Shown here: in pieces, positions 35,741 through 43,961 of the stretch
Numbering within the stretch: position 1 is the stretch's first letter
Layout: every line of letters begins with the position of its first letter
Origin: an uncultured Lachnospiraceae bacterium
GTDB lineage: Bacteria > Bacillota > Clostridia > Lachnospirales > Lachnospiraceae
DNA: 64,000 bases
NCBI GenBank assembly: GCA_910585765.1
Contig: CAJUES010000008.1
Span: forward strand, 1 to 64,000
Reading direction: 5' to 3'
Translations under genes and position numbers: made by a program
The notes under the pieces: model-generated
Told to the model about the DNA's origin: nothing
Databases searched by the model: none
Seen by the model: the letters and a program-made list of their open reading frames with translations, nothing else

Positions 35741-36670
35741 TCAGAACAACGCGTAATCCGGTTCGATCTTCTTCACTACCCAGTTGACCACCATCACGAT
35801 CACAAATCCGATCACAGACTGGTACAGACCAACCGCGGACGCCGTGGAGAAGTTAAAGTCCGTCATGGTCGCACGATATACATAAGTCTCAATGATATCC
35901 GTGGTCGTGTAGAGAATGGAATTGGAGCCCACAATATTGTAAAACAGTCCGAAGTTGCCCTTGACAATGCCGCCCAGTGCGAACAGAAGCAGGATCACGA
36001 TCGTAGGCTTGAGCGAGGGAAGGATGATATAGCGGATCCGCTGAAATCCGTTGGCGCCATCCACCTTAGAAGCCTCCATCATCTCGCCGTCGATCCCCAT
36101 GATCGCCGCGAAATAGACCACGGAATTGTAACCTGTCTGCTGCCACAGGTAGATCACGACCAGCAGTCCCGGCCACACGGCAGGATCCGCATAGGGCTGC
36201 CATCGCTCCATCCCCAGGCTGGTCAGGATCCCATTCACAAAACCGGTATCGTAATTCAGCAGATTATAAACCAGGAAACCTACCAGAACCTGTGAGATGA
36301 AATACGGCAGGAACATGATCGTCTGCGATACCTTCTTGAACCATTTGCTGCGCATCTCGTTGAGCAGGATCGCCACAAACACTGCCAGGAAATTGCCGAG
36401 CAGGATAAAAGCCAGATTATAGAGGATCGTGTTCTTCGTCAGGCTCAGCAGCTTCCCCGAAGAGGCAAGAAACTCAAAATTATCGAGACCGACAAACTTG
36501 CTGCCAAAGATCCCGTCCCGGTAGTTGTACTTGACAAATGCCACCCAGATCCCCGGCAGCGGCATGTAGTTGAACGCAAAGAAGAAAAGGACCGCCGGTG
36601 TGCACATCAGCAGCAGCGTGCGGGATCTTTTCACCTTCTGAAAAAAAGTTAGATCGCTTTTTCTTTTCAT
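35741..36670 (-). CDS. Sugar ABC permease, LplB type
   Basis: A 309-aa permease with six hydrophobic helices, start MKRKSDLTFF. The docking motif is MEASKVDGANGFQRIRYIILPS. First gene of the importer, transcribed divergently from the LacI-family gene. The ATG at 36670 is chosen because GGAGG lies 7 nt upstream. Confidence 0.93.
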   Translation of the reverse strand: MKRKSDLTFFQKVKRSRTLLLMCTPAVLFFFAFNYMPLPGIWVAFVKYNYRDGIFGSKFVGLDNFEFLASSGKLLSLTKNTILYNLAFILLGNFLAVFVAILLNEMRSKWFKKVSQTIMFLPYFISQVLVGFLVYNLLNYDTGFVNGILTSLGMERWQPYADPAVWPGLLVVIYLWQQTGYNSVVYFAAIMGIDGEMMEASKVDGANGFQRIRYIILPSLKPTIVILLLFALGGIVKGNFGLFYNIVGSNSILYTTTDIIETYVYRATMTDFNFSTASAVGLYQSVIGFVIVMVVNWVVKKIEPDYALF

Positions 36671-36707
36671 AACCATACCTCCATCTATCTTGTTCAAAAC
36701 CGTGATT

Positions 36708-36721
36708 TGAAACCGGTTTCT
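36708..36721. promoter_or_regulatory. LacI/CcpA-type operator between importer and regulator
   Basis: GAAACCGGTTTC (36709-36720) is a perfect palindrome with a central CG, flanked by T on both sides. It fits the LacI-family and catabolite-response-element pattern and lies in the 123-bp divergent gap, so it could repress both directions. Confidence 0.65.
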
Positions 36722-36793
36722 ATAATAAAAAATAACACAATCCATATACAAATGTTAGATTTTTGGGAACTGTTCAGAAGGGTGGTATGCGTT

Positions 36794-37852
36794 ATGGGTT
36801 CTCCCAGACACAACAACAGCAGGGAATTGACAATTTACGACATAGCAGCAGAGGCAGGTGTGTCTGCCTCGACAGTATCGAGAGTATTAACAAACAGTGC
36901 GCGCGTGAACGAGGACAAAAAAATAAGGGTCCTGGAAATCATCGATAAATACAATTTCAAACCCAATACATTTGCAAAAGGACTGATCGACGCCAAAAGC
37001 CGCACCATCGGTATCCTGATGGCTGATATCCGCGATCCGTACTATGCTTCCATGTTCATCGCCTGTGAACAAGCCGCGAGAAAGGAAAACTATTCCGTCA
37101 CACTGTACAATTTTCTGGGTGATGTGGAACTGGAGGAATGCCTGCTCAGGAAGCTGCAGGAGCAGCGTGTCGATGCGGCTATTCTCCTGGGCGGACGCGA
37201 CGATGAACTGAACACAGATATAACATATGTGGAGACGATCAACAGTGCACTGTCCACGATCCCGACCGTCATCACAGGCAGGCTGGACGGCACAGACTGC
37301 AATATGGTGCGGATCAATCACATGAGATCCATGGATCTGCTCATGGATCATCTGCTCTCTCTCGGGCATTCCAGGATCGCAGTGCTCGGGGGAAGAATGG
37401 AGGTGCTGTCGACATTTGAAAAAGTTGCGCGCTTTAAGCAGATCCTGAAACGAAACCGGCTGACGTTCGAACCGGATCTGATCGGACAGAACGGTATGTA
37501 CGATATTGATTCGGGCTATACCCACATGAACCGGATCCTTGAAAAAGGCCTGGCTCCCACGGCAGTGATCGCGGTCAACGACCACGCCGCGCTTGGGATC
37601 ATGCAGAGTCTCCGTGAACACGGTCTCAAAATCCCGGATGACATCTCTGTTGCCAGTTGCGATAACACCTATCTGGCGGCATCGTCCTACCCGAAGCTGA
37701 CCAGCATCGATTACAACTATGCAGAATACGGCGCCCTGCTGGTCCAGACAGCCATTCATAAAATCGATCGGCAGCCTGTCGAGCGGCTGCAGCTGATCGA
37801 TCCCGCACTCATCATACGGGAAAGCAGCGGTAAGGCAAAAAAGACAACATAA
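36794..37852 (+). CDS. LacI-family transcriptional regulator
   Basis: A 352-aa regulator. The N-terminal helix-turn-helix is LTIYDIAAEAGVSASTVSRVL with hinge helix region PNTFAKGL. A sugar-binding type 1 periplasmic fold follows (TIGILMADIRDPYYASMF... RINHMRSMDLLMDHLLSLGH). Divergent from and probably repressing the sugar importer through the palindrome at 36709. The start at 36794 follows GGGTGG; the frame is open upstream to 36707 without a good site. The stop codon is the first base pairs of an inverted-repeat element. Confidence 0.92.
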   Translation: MGSPRHNNSRELTIYDIAAEAGVSASTVSRVLTNSARVNEDKKIRVLEIIDKYNFKPNTFAKGLIDAKSRTIGILMADIRDPYYASMFIACEQAARKENYSVTLYNFLGDVELEECLLRKLQEQRVDAAILLGGRDDELNTDITYVETINSALSTIPTVITGRLDGTDCNMVRINHMRSMDLLMDHLLSLGHSRIAVLGGRMEVLSTFEKVARFKQILKRNRLTFEPDLIGQNGMYDIDSGYTHMNRILEKGLAPTAVIAVNDHAALGIMQSLREHGLKIPDDISVASCDNTYLAASSYPKLTSIDYNYAEYGALLVQTAIHKIDRQPVERLQLIDPALIIRESSGKAKKTT

Positions 37853-38014
37853 ATGTGACAAGTTGCACAGAAACAATCCTTCAAATATGTGGAATATAGT
37901 AAAACTTATCTTAATACTTCTTAAAATATTGACATTTGTATATGAAATGTTAATTCTTATGATATATTTTACCACTCCACAAGTCAAGTGTGAAGTCTAT
38001 GCACTTGTCACATT
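37852..38014. repeat. 163-bp element bounded by inverted repeats
   Basis: AATGTGACAAGTTGCA (37852-37867) pairs with TGCACTTGTCACATT (38000-38014) with one bulged base. The AT-rich interior has no ORF. It abuts the LacI stop and precedes the recombinase gene's 3' end. Confidence 0.5.
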
Positions 38015-38098
38015 CGTTTTCCTCTGTGTTACCCCTTTATTCCATCAGCAAACTCTCAACGTTTTGGCAGGTGTGAGGGCGGTTCCAGAATACTGTCA

Positions 38099-38677
38099 TC
38101 ACAGATTCAATTTCTGAAAGACCTCATCCCTGTCGTCCTGCTCGATCCCCAGATAGCAGCGCGTGACTGCAAACGAGGAGTGATTGTAGATATTCATCAG
38201 CATCACTTCCGGCACGTTGTTTTTCCACGCATGATATCCAAATGTCTTGCGCAGTGAATGACAGCTGATCTTACCCTCTATCCCGCTCGCGGCGCATGCC
38301 CCCCGTATGATCGCGTACGCCTGCGTGCGCGAGATCGCCTGGCTGCGTGACCGGTTATTGCAGAAGATCTTGTCCGCCTCGCATTCCGGATTCTGATAGG
38401 ATCTGTACAGATCCAGCGCCTCCTTCGCGTTCTGGTTCAGCAGGATCGTATTGCGCTTGCCCGTCTTCTGTTCCGTGACGCTCACGTACTTTCTCCATGT
38501 ATGGCTGTCAAAGTTGTATACATCCCTCCAGTCCAGATTTAACAGATCGCTGATCCGCAGCGCTGTGTTGATCCCCACTACAAACAGTGCATAATTCCGA
38601 TATTGATCCTTTTCCAGAAAATACTTCTTGATCGTCTCAATATCATTCTGATTTCTGATCGGTATCGTTGTTCCCAT
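38099..38677 (-). CDS. Core-only tyrosine recombinase/integrase
   Basis: A 192-aa catalytic-domain-only recombinase. The catalytic set is complete: R41 (TALRISDLL), K71 or K74 (TEQKTGKRN), H140-R143 (CHSLRKTFG), H166 (YNHSS) and Y175 (TRCYLGI). It lacks the N-terminal SAM-like arm-binding domain of phage integrases. In size it resembles FimB/FimE-type DNA invertases and small Xer-like enzymes. The start at 38677 has AAAGGAG upstream. It is surrounded by inverted-repeat elements on both sides, possible targets or simple neighbours. Confidence 0.9.
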   Translation of the reverse strand: MGTTIPIRNQNDIETIKKYFLEKDQYRNYALFVVGINTALRISDLLNLDWRDVYNFDSHTWRKYVSVTEQKTGKRNTILLNQNAKEALDLYRSYQNPECEADKIFCNNRSRSQAISRTQAYAIIRGACAASGIEGKISCHSLRKTFGYHAWKNNVPEVMLMNIYNHSSFAVTRCYLGIEQDDRDEVFQKLNL

Positions 38678-39088
38678 GTTGTTCTCCTTTCCCAGCAGCA
38701 AGTGCATAGTACTTGGGAACTGTCAATAAATTACTCATGACAATGACTTGCCTGAATGCCCATCTGCGGCATCAGAAAATCTTGACACAGCCCACTATGC
38801 CTGCGATTTTCTTCTTTGCAGATGAACATTTATGCGGCGTCCTTGTCACAAGTAATTTTTGAACAGTTCCTTGGGAGCTGCAGAAAAGTATCCTGCAGTT
38901 CCTTATATCGTACTATATCCTGCTCTAAGACGCTATCAGGAAATATATGATCTCTCTCCAGTGCTCCATCCAGACAGAAATTAGATTTGTGGGCTGCATG
39001 ATTCGTGCCAGTGCTAGGCAAAATTTCGACGGCGATGCGGTGGCATCGTCTAGAAATTTTAACGACGCAATGGTGCGAAACAGGCGGT
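38678..39088. other. 410-bp gene-free stretch built of fold-back repeats
   Basis: Almost all of it is two palindromic elements (38716-38870 and 38958-39123). A 63-codon minus-strand frame at 38830-39021 runs through the hairpin arms and is not a gene. Confidence 0.65.
38716..38870. repeat. 155-bp fold-back (MITE-like) element
   Basis: The two halves are imperfect inverted copies over about 65 bp: GGAACTGT-CAA(T)AAATTACT at the left end matches the complement of AGTAATTTTTGAACAGTTCC at the right end. The match continues through CATCTGC and AGAAAATC. Related half-copies lie at 11605-11686 and, more weakly, at 51004-51027. Confidence 0.65.
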
Positions 39089-39123
39089 TCACGATTCTAA
39101 TTTCTGATCGGATGGAGTGCTAG
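38958..39123. repeat. 166-bp fold-back element overlapping an ABC gene
   Basis: Outer arms CTCCATCC-AGA-CAGAAATTAGA and its complement near 39094-39123 enclose an inner stem (AAAATTTC...GATGC with GCATC...GAAATTTT, 39020-39060). The right arm encodes the last ~11 residues of the ABC exporter gene at 39089. Confidence 0.65.
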
Positions 39124-40927
39124 TGCCAGGTGTGAAAGTGCTGTCCTCGTAATATTTTGCCTGCGCATGCCACATCCTGCTGTAGACACCATCCGCCTCC
39201 GACAGCAGGGCGTCATGATCTCCCCGCTGGACCAGCCTTCCCTCATGAAAGACCAGTATCTCGTCGCAGAAACGGCAGGACGAGAGACGGTGCGAGATAA
39301 AGACAGCCGTCTTATTCCCTACCAGCCGATGGAACCCGCTGTAGATCTCATGTTCTGAAATGGGATCCAGCGCCGCGGTAGGCTCGTCGAGTATGACGAT
39401 CGGCGCATCCTTGTACAGGGCACGCGCCAGGGCAATCTTCTGCGCCTCCCCGCCGGAGACCTCCACACCATCCTTGTCAATATTTTTGTACAGACTGGTC
39501 TTTAGTCCGTTTTCCATCCGGGAAAGCCTTCTGTCAAACCCTGCCTTCTCAAGGCAGAGCCGCACCCTGTCATCATCGTAATCCCCTGATGCCGCCACAT
39601 TTTCTCCAAGCGGGAGTGCCAGCAGGCAAAAATCCTGAAATACGACAGAAAACTGCCGCAGATACTCCGCAGGATCATATTCCCGAATGTCCTCCCCGTT
39701 CAGGAGGATCTGCCCCGCGTCCGGATCGTACAGCCGGCAGAGCAGCTTCACCAGTGTTGTCTTGCCGCTCCCATTCATGCCGACAACCGCATACTTTCTG
39801 CCCGGCGACAGCCGGAAAGAAACATTTTCCAGCGCCATCTTCGCCGTTCCCTCATACCGAAACGAGACATTCTTTACCTCGATGCAGGCGCCTTCCTTCA
39901 TCTTCTCCCCACTGATATGACCATGTCCCTTCGGCAGCACATCCGGCAATTCCAGATAGTCAAAAGAACTCTCCATACGGCGCGCATTCATCAGGATCTC
40001 GCTCCTTCCCTTTGACCAGATCTTGATGCTCTCCGAAAAACGGTAAATCGCAGACGCGAACAGTACCACCGACCCTGCCTGCAAAGCGCCGTCGAGCGCG
40101 CGCAGCACGATAAAGAAATACGCTCCTCCCATCAGGATCCCCGACGCAGCTCCGTCCCAAAATCCCGCGCGCTGTTCCAGACGGCTCTCCGCTTCCACCA
40201 TCTGATCCCTCTCCTTCTCCCGGAGCGCGCTTTTGATCAACGGCTGCGCATGATAAAGCCTGATGTCCTTTCCCTCGCGGTAGGTGATGCCGCCCCGCAT
40301 CAGATAATTACTTCTGCTGCTCTGCCCATCGTACAGCGCTTTCTGCTTTTCCTTCATCGACTGGATCCGCCGCTCATATCCCGATGAGATGCAGAGGATC
40401 GTCAGCGTATACACCAGAAACACCAGATTGGACCAATGTCTCCAGAAATCGCCTTTCGACAGGACCGGAACCATCAATACCACGGAAGCTGCGATCCCTA
40501 CAGCCCCCGCACAACATCGCTGGAACTGCGGGATCATAAAGTATGCCCCGCATCCCCAGTCATAATCATTCTGCACCCTTGCCCGGACCGCAGCCGCCGC
40601 TGCACTGTCGAGCTGCGCATAGTCCATATCCATATTTTTACTGTCAAATTTCCACTCGACCAGATCATTACAGTACTCCGAATGCGGAAGCCCGCAGCGG
40701 TAAGTCCACCCCCGGACCGCATTCAGGGCAAAAAGCACAGCCACACCGGCGATCGCCCGGATCAGCAGACTTTTATAATCTGCCCCCGCCTCCAGCCCAT
40801 TGATCAAAAGCACGGAAAGCAGGGCGCTTCCCAGCGGGATAAACGCTTCCATCAGCGCGAGCCCAAACGCCATCAGCAGGGACTGCGGCTCGCACTTCCA
40901 TATTTCAACAAGACATTTTTTCAGCAT
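39089..40927 (-). CDS. ABC exporter half-transporter (permease-ATPase), second of a pair
   Basis: A 612-aa protein: a membrane domain with about six helices (about 20-320) fused to an ATPase with Walker A GMNGSGKTTL, signature VSGGEAQK, Walker B IVILDEPTAALD and switch H in FISHRLSS. The start overlaps the first half-transporter's stop (TGATG) and follows GGAGG by 10 nt. The two should form a heterodimeric exporter of peptides or drugs. The natural end seems to be near HAQAKYYED; the extra tail STFTPGTSTPSDQKLES comes largely from a fold-back repeat. Confidence 0.93.
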   Translation of the reverse strand: MLKKCLVEIWKCEPQSLLMAFGLALMEAFIPLGSALLSVLLINGLEAGADYKSLLIRAIAGVAVLFALNAVRGWTYRCGLPHSEYCNDLVEWKFDSKNMDMDYAQLDSAAAAAVRARVQNDYDWGCGAYFMIPQFQRCCAGAVGIAASVVLMVPVLSKGDFWRHWSNLVFLVYTLTILCISSGYERRIQSMKEKQKALYDGQSSRSNYLMRGGITYREGKDIRLYHAQPLIKSALREKERDQMVEAESRLEQRAGFWDGAASGILMGGAYFFIVLRALDGALQAGSVVLFASAIYRFSESIKIWSKGRSEILMNARRMESSFDYLELPDVLPKGHGHISGEKMKEGACIEVKNVSFRYEGTAKMALENVSFRLSPGRKYAVVGMNGSGKTTLVKLLCRLYDPDAGQILLNGEDIREYDPAEYLRQFSVVFQDFCLLALPLGENVAASGDYDDDRVRLCLEKAGFDRRLSRMENGLKTSLYKNIDKDGVEVSGGEAQKIALARALYKDAPIVILDEPTAALDPISEHEIYSGFHRLVGNKTAVFISHRLSSCRFCDEILVFHEGRLVQRGDHDALLSEADGVYSRMWHAQAKYYEDSTFTPGTSTPSDQKLES

Positions 40928-42756
40928 CAGATCATCGCCTCCTTCTTGTAATAATGACTTTGAACACGATACATCTCTTCGTATTCCGGACACTTCTCCA
41001 GCAGCTCCTCGTGACTCCCCTGCGCTTTCACCTTCCCGTTTTCCAGAAAGACCACCCTGTCGCAGAACCGGGTGCTGGCAAGCCTGTGCGAGATAAAAAC
41101 TGCCGTCTTTTCACCGGACAGGTTATAGAACATCTCATACGTCTCACTCTCGGCGATCGCATCGAGCGCGGCTGTCGGTTCGTCGAACAACAGCAGCATC
41201 GCATCTTTGTAGAGCGCGCGCGCCATCAAAAGCTTCTGCTGCCGCCCGCCGGAGAACGCCGCTCCGCCATCTTCCTCGAGATTCATCAGCATGCTGTCCA
41301 TCCCCTGCGGCAGTTTGCAGACCGCATCCCACAATCCGACTCTCATGAGAGACGTTCTGACCCGCTCCCTGTCAATCTGTGTTTCCTGCAGCGAGACATT
41401 CTGCGCCGCCGTAAAAGGCAGTATGACAGATTCCTGAAAGACCGGTGCGACCAGCCGATACAGATCCTCTCTCCGAAGATCCCTGACGTCAACGCCGTTT
41501 AGCAGGATCCTTCCGCTGTCCGGCTGGTATAATCCGCACAGCAATTTGATGATGGTCGTCTTCCCGGCACCATTCACACCGACCAACGCGATCTTTTCCC
41601 CGGCTCTGATCCGCAGATCAAAATGTTCCAGAACCGGATTTCTCCCTTTATAGGAAAAACTGACGTCCTCAAAGACAATGGAGACCGGCTCATCCTCCCC
41701 ATGCCGCACCTGAGATACCGCCCCTTCTGCCGGGCACGCTTCCTCGTCTGCCGAATCCAGATAATCGCGCATCCTGTCCAGGGGCGGCACCGCCTGCATC
41801 ATCTGCCCGACACTGTCCGAGGTCTGGGTCACTAACGCCGAAAACGATGCGATCGCACTGCACGCAAGGATAAAATCCCCGATGGAAATGCTCCCCTGGA
41901 CCGCCAGCCACAAAAAATACAGATACGAGATGCCGTCCCTCGCAAACATGGAAGCCGCTTCCACAAAAGCAGCCCCGAAATACCTGCGCTGCACTTCCCT
42001 GCGCAGACGGAAATGCGCCTCATTGTAATGTGCAAAACGCGACCGGATCCAGTCCCCCATCTCGTACAGCCGGATATCTTTTCCCAACCGTACATCACAG
42101 CTGCAGTCCCTCATGTAGGAACGGCTCGTCTGGAGGACACTGCGCTCTCCGATCCTCTCTACTTCGTACTTTTGCGCCCTGCGCAGCATCGCAAAATTGA
42201 TCATTGACAGGACAATGATCATCAGCAGCACCCATAAACTCAGCGTTCCTATGATACGTCCATAGAGCACGAAACTGACCACCGCGCCGCAGACCTTTAC
42301 TGCCCCTTCTGTCATGAGCGTCGTCCCCGACCATGATCCCCAGTCAACGCTCATCACTTTCGCCTCATTGTATTTGTGCTGCCATTCCGCGCTCTCCACA
42401 TGCTCATAGTCACAGTCAAGTGTCTTGCAGAACAACAGTGTCCTGTAATGGCTTCTGAGACGATTCTGCCTGACGCTTTTTCCCCTGGAAGCCATATTGC
42501 CAACCGCCTGTGAGATCATGACCACGATCGTCAATCCTCCCAAAATACAGGCAGCCTCCCCGCTGTCAGCCCGCGCAGCTACCAGATCCACGCCGATCTT
42601 TGGCAGATACATCGCGACATACGGCGTGATCACGATACTCAGCGCCTCAAGGACCATCAACACCATGAGTACCCTGTCGCTCGACCATATTCCGCGCAGC
42701 AGATACACCAGATGGTTCCACACAGAATAACCTTCTCTTTTTCCTCTCTTCTTCAT
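40927..42756 (-). CDS. ABC exporter half-transporter (permease-ATPase), first of a pair
   Basis: A 609-aa protein: N-terminal membrane domain (about 20-330) and C-terminal ATPase with Walker A GVNGAGKTTI, Walker B LLLFDEPTAALD and switch H in FISHRLAS. The signature motif reads FSGGRQQK, with R in place of the usual Q or E after SGG. It also has an unusual ESAEWQHKYNEAKVM segment in the membrane domain, shared by this exporter subfamily. GAAGGAGA lies about 9 nt before the ATG. The substrate is unknown; no maturation enzymes are nearby. Confidence 0.93.
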   Translation of the reverse strand: MKKRGKREGYSVWNHLVYLLRGIWSSDRVLMVLMVLEALSIVITPYVAMYLPKIGVDLVAARADSGEAACILGGLTIVVMISQAVGNMASRGKSVRQNRLRSHYRTLLFCKTLDCDYEHVESAEWQHKYNEAKVMSVDWGSWSGTTLMTEGAVKVCGAVVSFVLYGRIIGTLSLWVLLMIIVLSMINFAMLRRAQKYEVERIGERSVLQTSRSYMRDCSCDVRLGKDIRLYEMGDWIRSRFAHYNEAHFRLRREVQRRYFGAAFVEAASMFARDGISYLYFLWLAVQGSISIGDFILACSAIASFSALVTQTSDSVGQMMQAVPPLDRMRDYLDSADEEACPAEGAVSQVRHGEDEPVSIVFEDVSFSYKGRNPVLEHFDLRIRAGEKIALVGVNGAGKTTIIKLLCGLYQPDSGRILLNGVDVRDLRREDLYRLVAPVFQESVILPFTAAQNVSLQETQIDRERVRTSLMRVGLWDAVCKLPQGMDSMLMNLEEDGGAAFSGGRQQKLLMARALYKDAMLLLFDEPTAALDAIAESETYEMFYNLSGEKTAVFISHRLASTRFCDRVVFLENGKVKAQGSHEELLEKCPEYEEMYRVQSHYYKKEAMI

Positions 42757-42824
42757 ACCAGTCTCCTTCCCCGGATCGCACTCTCCTCCATTTTCCGATC
42801 ACTTCTCTTGCTAATTCTAAACAT
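42753..42824 (-). CDS. Possible 23-codon leader ORF coupled to the exporter
   Basis: ATG at 42824 opens a frame (MFRISKRSDRKMEESAIRG...) of 23 residues whose stop overlaps the exporter ATG (ATGA). It is basic and lies entirely inside the leader. Its own ribosome site is poor: AGG touches the ATG and GGGAGG is 17 nt away. Translational coupling is possible, but chance is not excluded. Confidence 0.25.
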   Translation of the reverse strand: MFRISKRSDRKMEESAIRGRRLV

Positions 42825-42919
42825 CCTAAACAAATCGCAAACCTCCCTTTTCCTGCCCGATCGCACGCACACCCTGTGCGCTGCATAGCGGCGTATCTCC
42901 TCTGCACGGGAATGCGCAA

Positions 42920-42947
42920 AAAAACCGTAGATTTTACTCTACGGTTT
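42920..42947 (-). terminator. Intrinsic terminator of an orphan unit
   Basis: AAACCGTAGA and TCTACGGTTT with a 6-nt loop, followed by TTTTTTT on the minus strand. No conventional gene lies upstream of it on that strand. Confidence 0.8.
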
Positions 42948-43032
42948 CGTCACACCAAATAAAGTGAATGCGTTCGAGTAAAATAAAATCAAATCCCAAG
43001 CATGCAGAAGAAACCGCCAAAGCAGTCGTGTT

Positions 43033-43098
43033 CTAACCTGTTGTATTGATCTTATCTACTCTTTTCCAGCCATACCCATGCCGCCGATCATACGACAT
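43033..43098 (-). CDS. Possible 21-aa basic peptide in an orphan transcription unit
   Basis: The frame from ATG 43098 reads MSYDRRHGYGWKRVDKINT plus two residues, rich in Y, R, K and G. It lies between the promoter at 43143-43171 and the terminator at 42920. The ribosome site is unclear: AGAGAGG is 21 nt upstream and better placed for a 9-codon frame starting MGFGVSDVV. The unit may equally be a non-coding RNA of about 200 nt. Confidence 0.3.
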   Translation of the reverse strand: MSYDRRHGYGWKRVDKINTTG

Positions 43099-43142
43099 CA
43101 GATACGCCGAATCCCATCACCTCTCTTATTATTCATGAGATC

Positions 43143-43171
43143 ATGTTACCGAAAAATCACTCTCCTGTCAA
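43143..43171 (-). promoter_or_regulatory. Promoter of the orphan unit
   Basis: TTGACA (43166-43171), 17-nt spacer, TAACAT (43143-43148). Transcription would run to the terminator about 200 nt away. Confidence 0.5.
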
Positions 43172-43210
43172 GTGAAACGCTCACTTTTTCTACAGATCCC
43201 GTAACAGTTC

Positions 43211-43352
43211 GTTACTGTTCACGCCCCAACTATTTCTGACACGATTTTATGTAATGAAGGCGTAAACAGCAACCCGTCTGCACACAAAATGCTAAAGTGC
43301 AAGCATTTTGGCGCACGTTTTTCACTACTTTTATTGACGAGTGAACAGTAAC
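43211..43352. repeat. 142-bp element with perfect 12-bp terminal inverted repeats
   Basis: GTTACTGTTCAC (43211-43222) and GTGAACAGTAAC (43341-43352) are exact inverted repeats. An inner stem AAAATGC/GCATTTT is present. The flank at 43354-43403 (ACAGTTC...TCGGCTTCCTGT-ACAGGCAT-AAGCCATGC) recurs at 48620-48667, so a wider repeat family is involved. Confidence 0.6.
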
Positions 43353-43581
43353 AACAGTTCTCCCCTCGGCTTCCTGTTACAGGCATCAAGCCATGCCAAA
43401 AAAAGCTTCGCGGTTGGCTTGATGTATCTCGACCACAACGTTTTCTCACGGACTTCGCAGCGTCCTGTTCAGCACTTTTCTGTTTTCAAGGTTGCACTCA
43501 GATTTCCACCCCACAACGCAAAAAGACCATGGCTGCCCGAAGCGTCTGATACCATGGTCTTTGATCCTGATCGAATGTACA

Positions 43582-43666
43582 ATCGAGTAGGGGAATGACT
43601 TTCTCCCCTACTCGCGCGCCGGGCACCCGTCAGCTTTTGCTGACATGCTTCCTTGAGGTGCACGTG
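43582..43666. repeat. Dispersed structured repeat, copy 2 (CGAGTAG family)
   Basis: CGAGTAGGGGA pairs with TCCCCTACTCG, then GCGCGCCGGGCACCC and a hairpin GTCAGC-TTTT-GCTGAC. Same order of parts as at 2752-2850, with substitutions in the second hairpin. Confidence 0.6.
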
Positions 43667-43811
43667 TGCAAAAAAACATGACCATACAGCCATGTTCCTA
43701 TGATTCCAATATACAGATCCCAATATATACCATCATATAAAACAATTGTAAGGCGAAAACAGACGGGCAGATCTTCAGCATAAAAACATACCAAAAATTA
43801 CCCTGCAATAT

Positions 43812-43850
43812 TTACTTTGTCATTTTCACCATTACAATCAAATTTAACAT
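43812..43850 (-). CDS. Possible 12-aa leader peptide
   Basis: ATG at 43850 preceded by GGAGG at 7 nt opens a frame reading MLNLIVMVKMTK. Upstream in the same transcript is a stem (AACAGCGC/GCGCTGTT, 43875-43900) and a near-consensus promoter. The combination resembles a leader whose downstream gene has been lost, or a very short hydrophobic peptide. Confidence 0.4.
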   Translation of the reverse strand: MLNLIVMVKMTK

Positions 43851-43909
43851 GTTATATCCTCCATAATACTTTTTAACAGCGCCACATTTTCTGCGCTGTT
43901 CTACTATTT

Positions 43910-43938
43910 ATCATACATGCACATTAGTCTCCTGTCAA
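43910..43938 (-). promoter_or_regulatory. Near-consensus sigma-A promoter without a downstream gene
   Basis: TTGACA (43933-43938), 17-nt spacer, TATGAT (43910-43915), reading toward the 12-codon ORF. Confidence 0.65.
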
Positions 43939-43944
43939 GTCCCG

Positions 43945-43961
43945 TTTTTCAAACACGCTCT
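43945..43961. repeat. Solo end of the MITE-like element
   Basis: TTTTTCAAACACGCTCT is identical to the right end of the element at 18623-18820. No matching left end is seen within several hundred bases. Confidence 0.5.

Noticed and set aside
36887..37987. Minus-strand frame of 366 codons opposite the LacI gene
   Set aside because: The plus strand encodes a complete LacI protein; the antisense frame has no start site or domain.
38830..39021. Minus-strand 63-codon frame in the fold-back repeats
   Set aside because: Runs through hairpin arms; no start signal; explained by the repeats.
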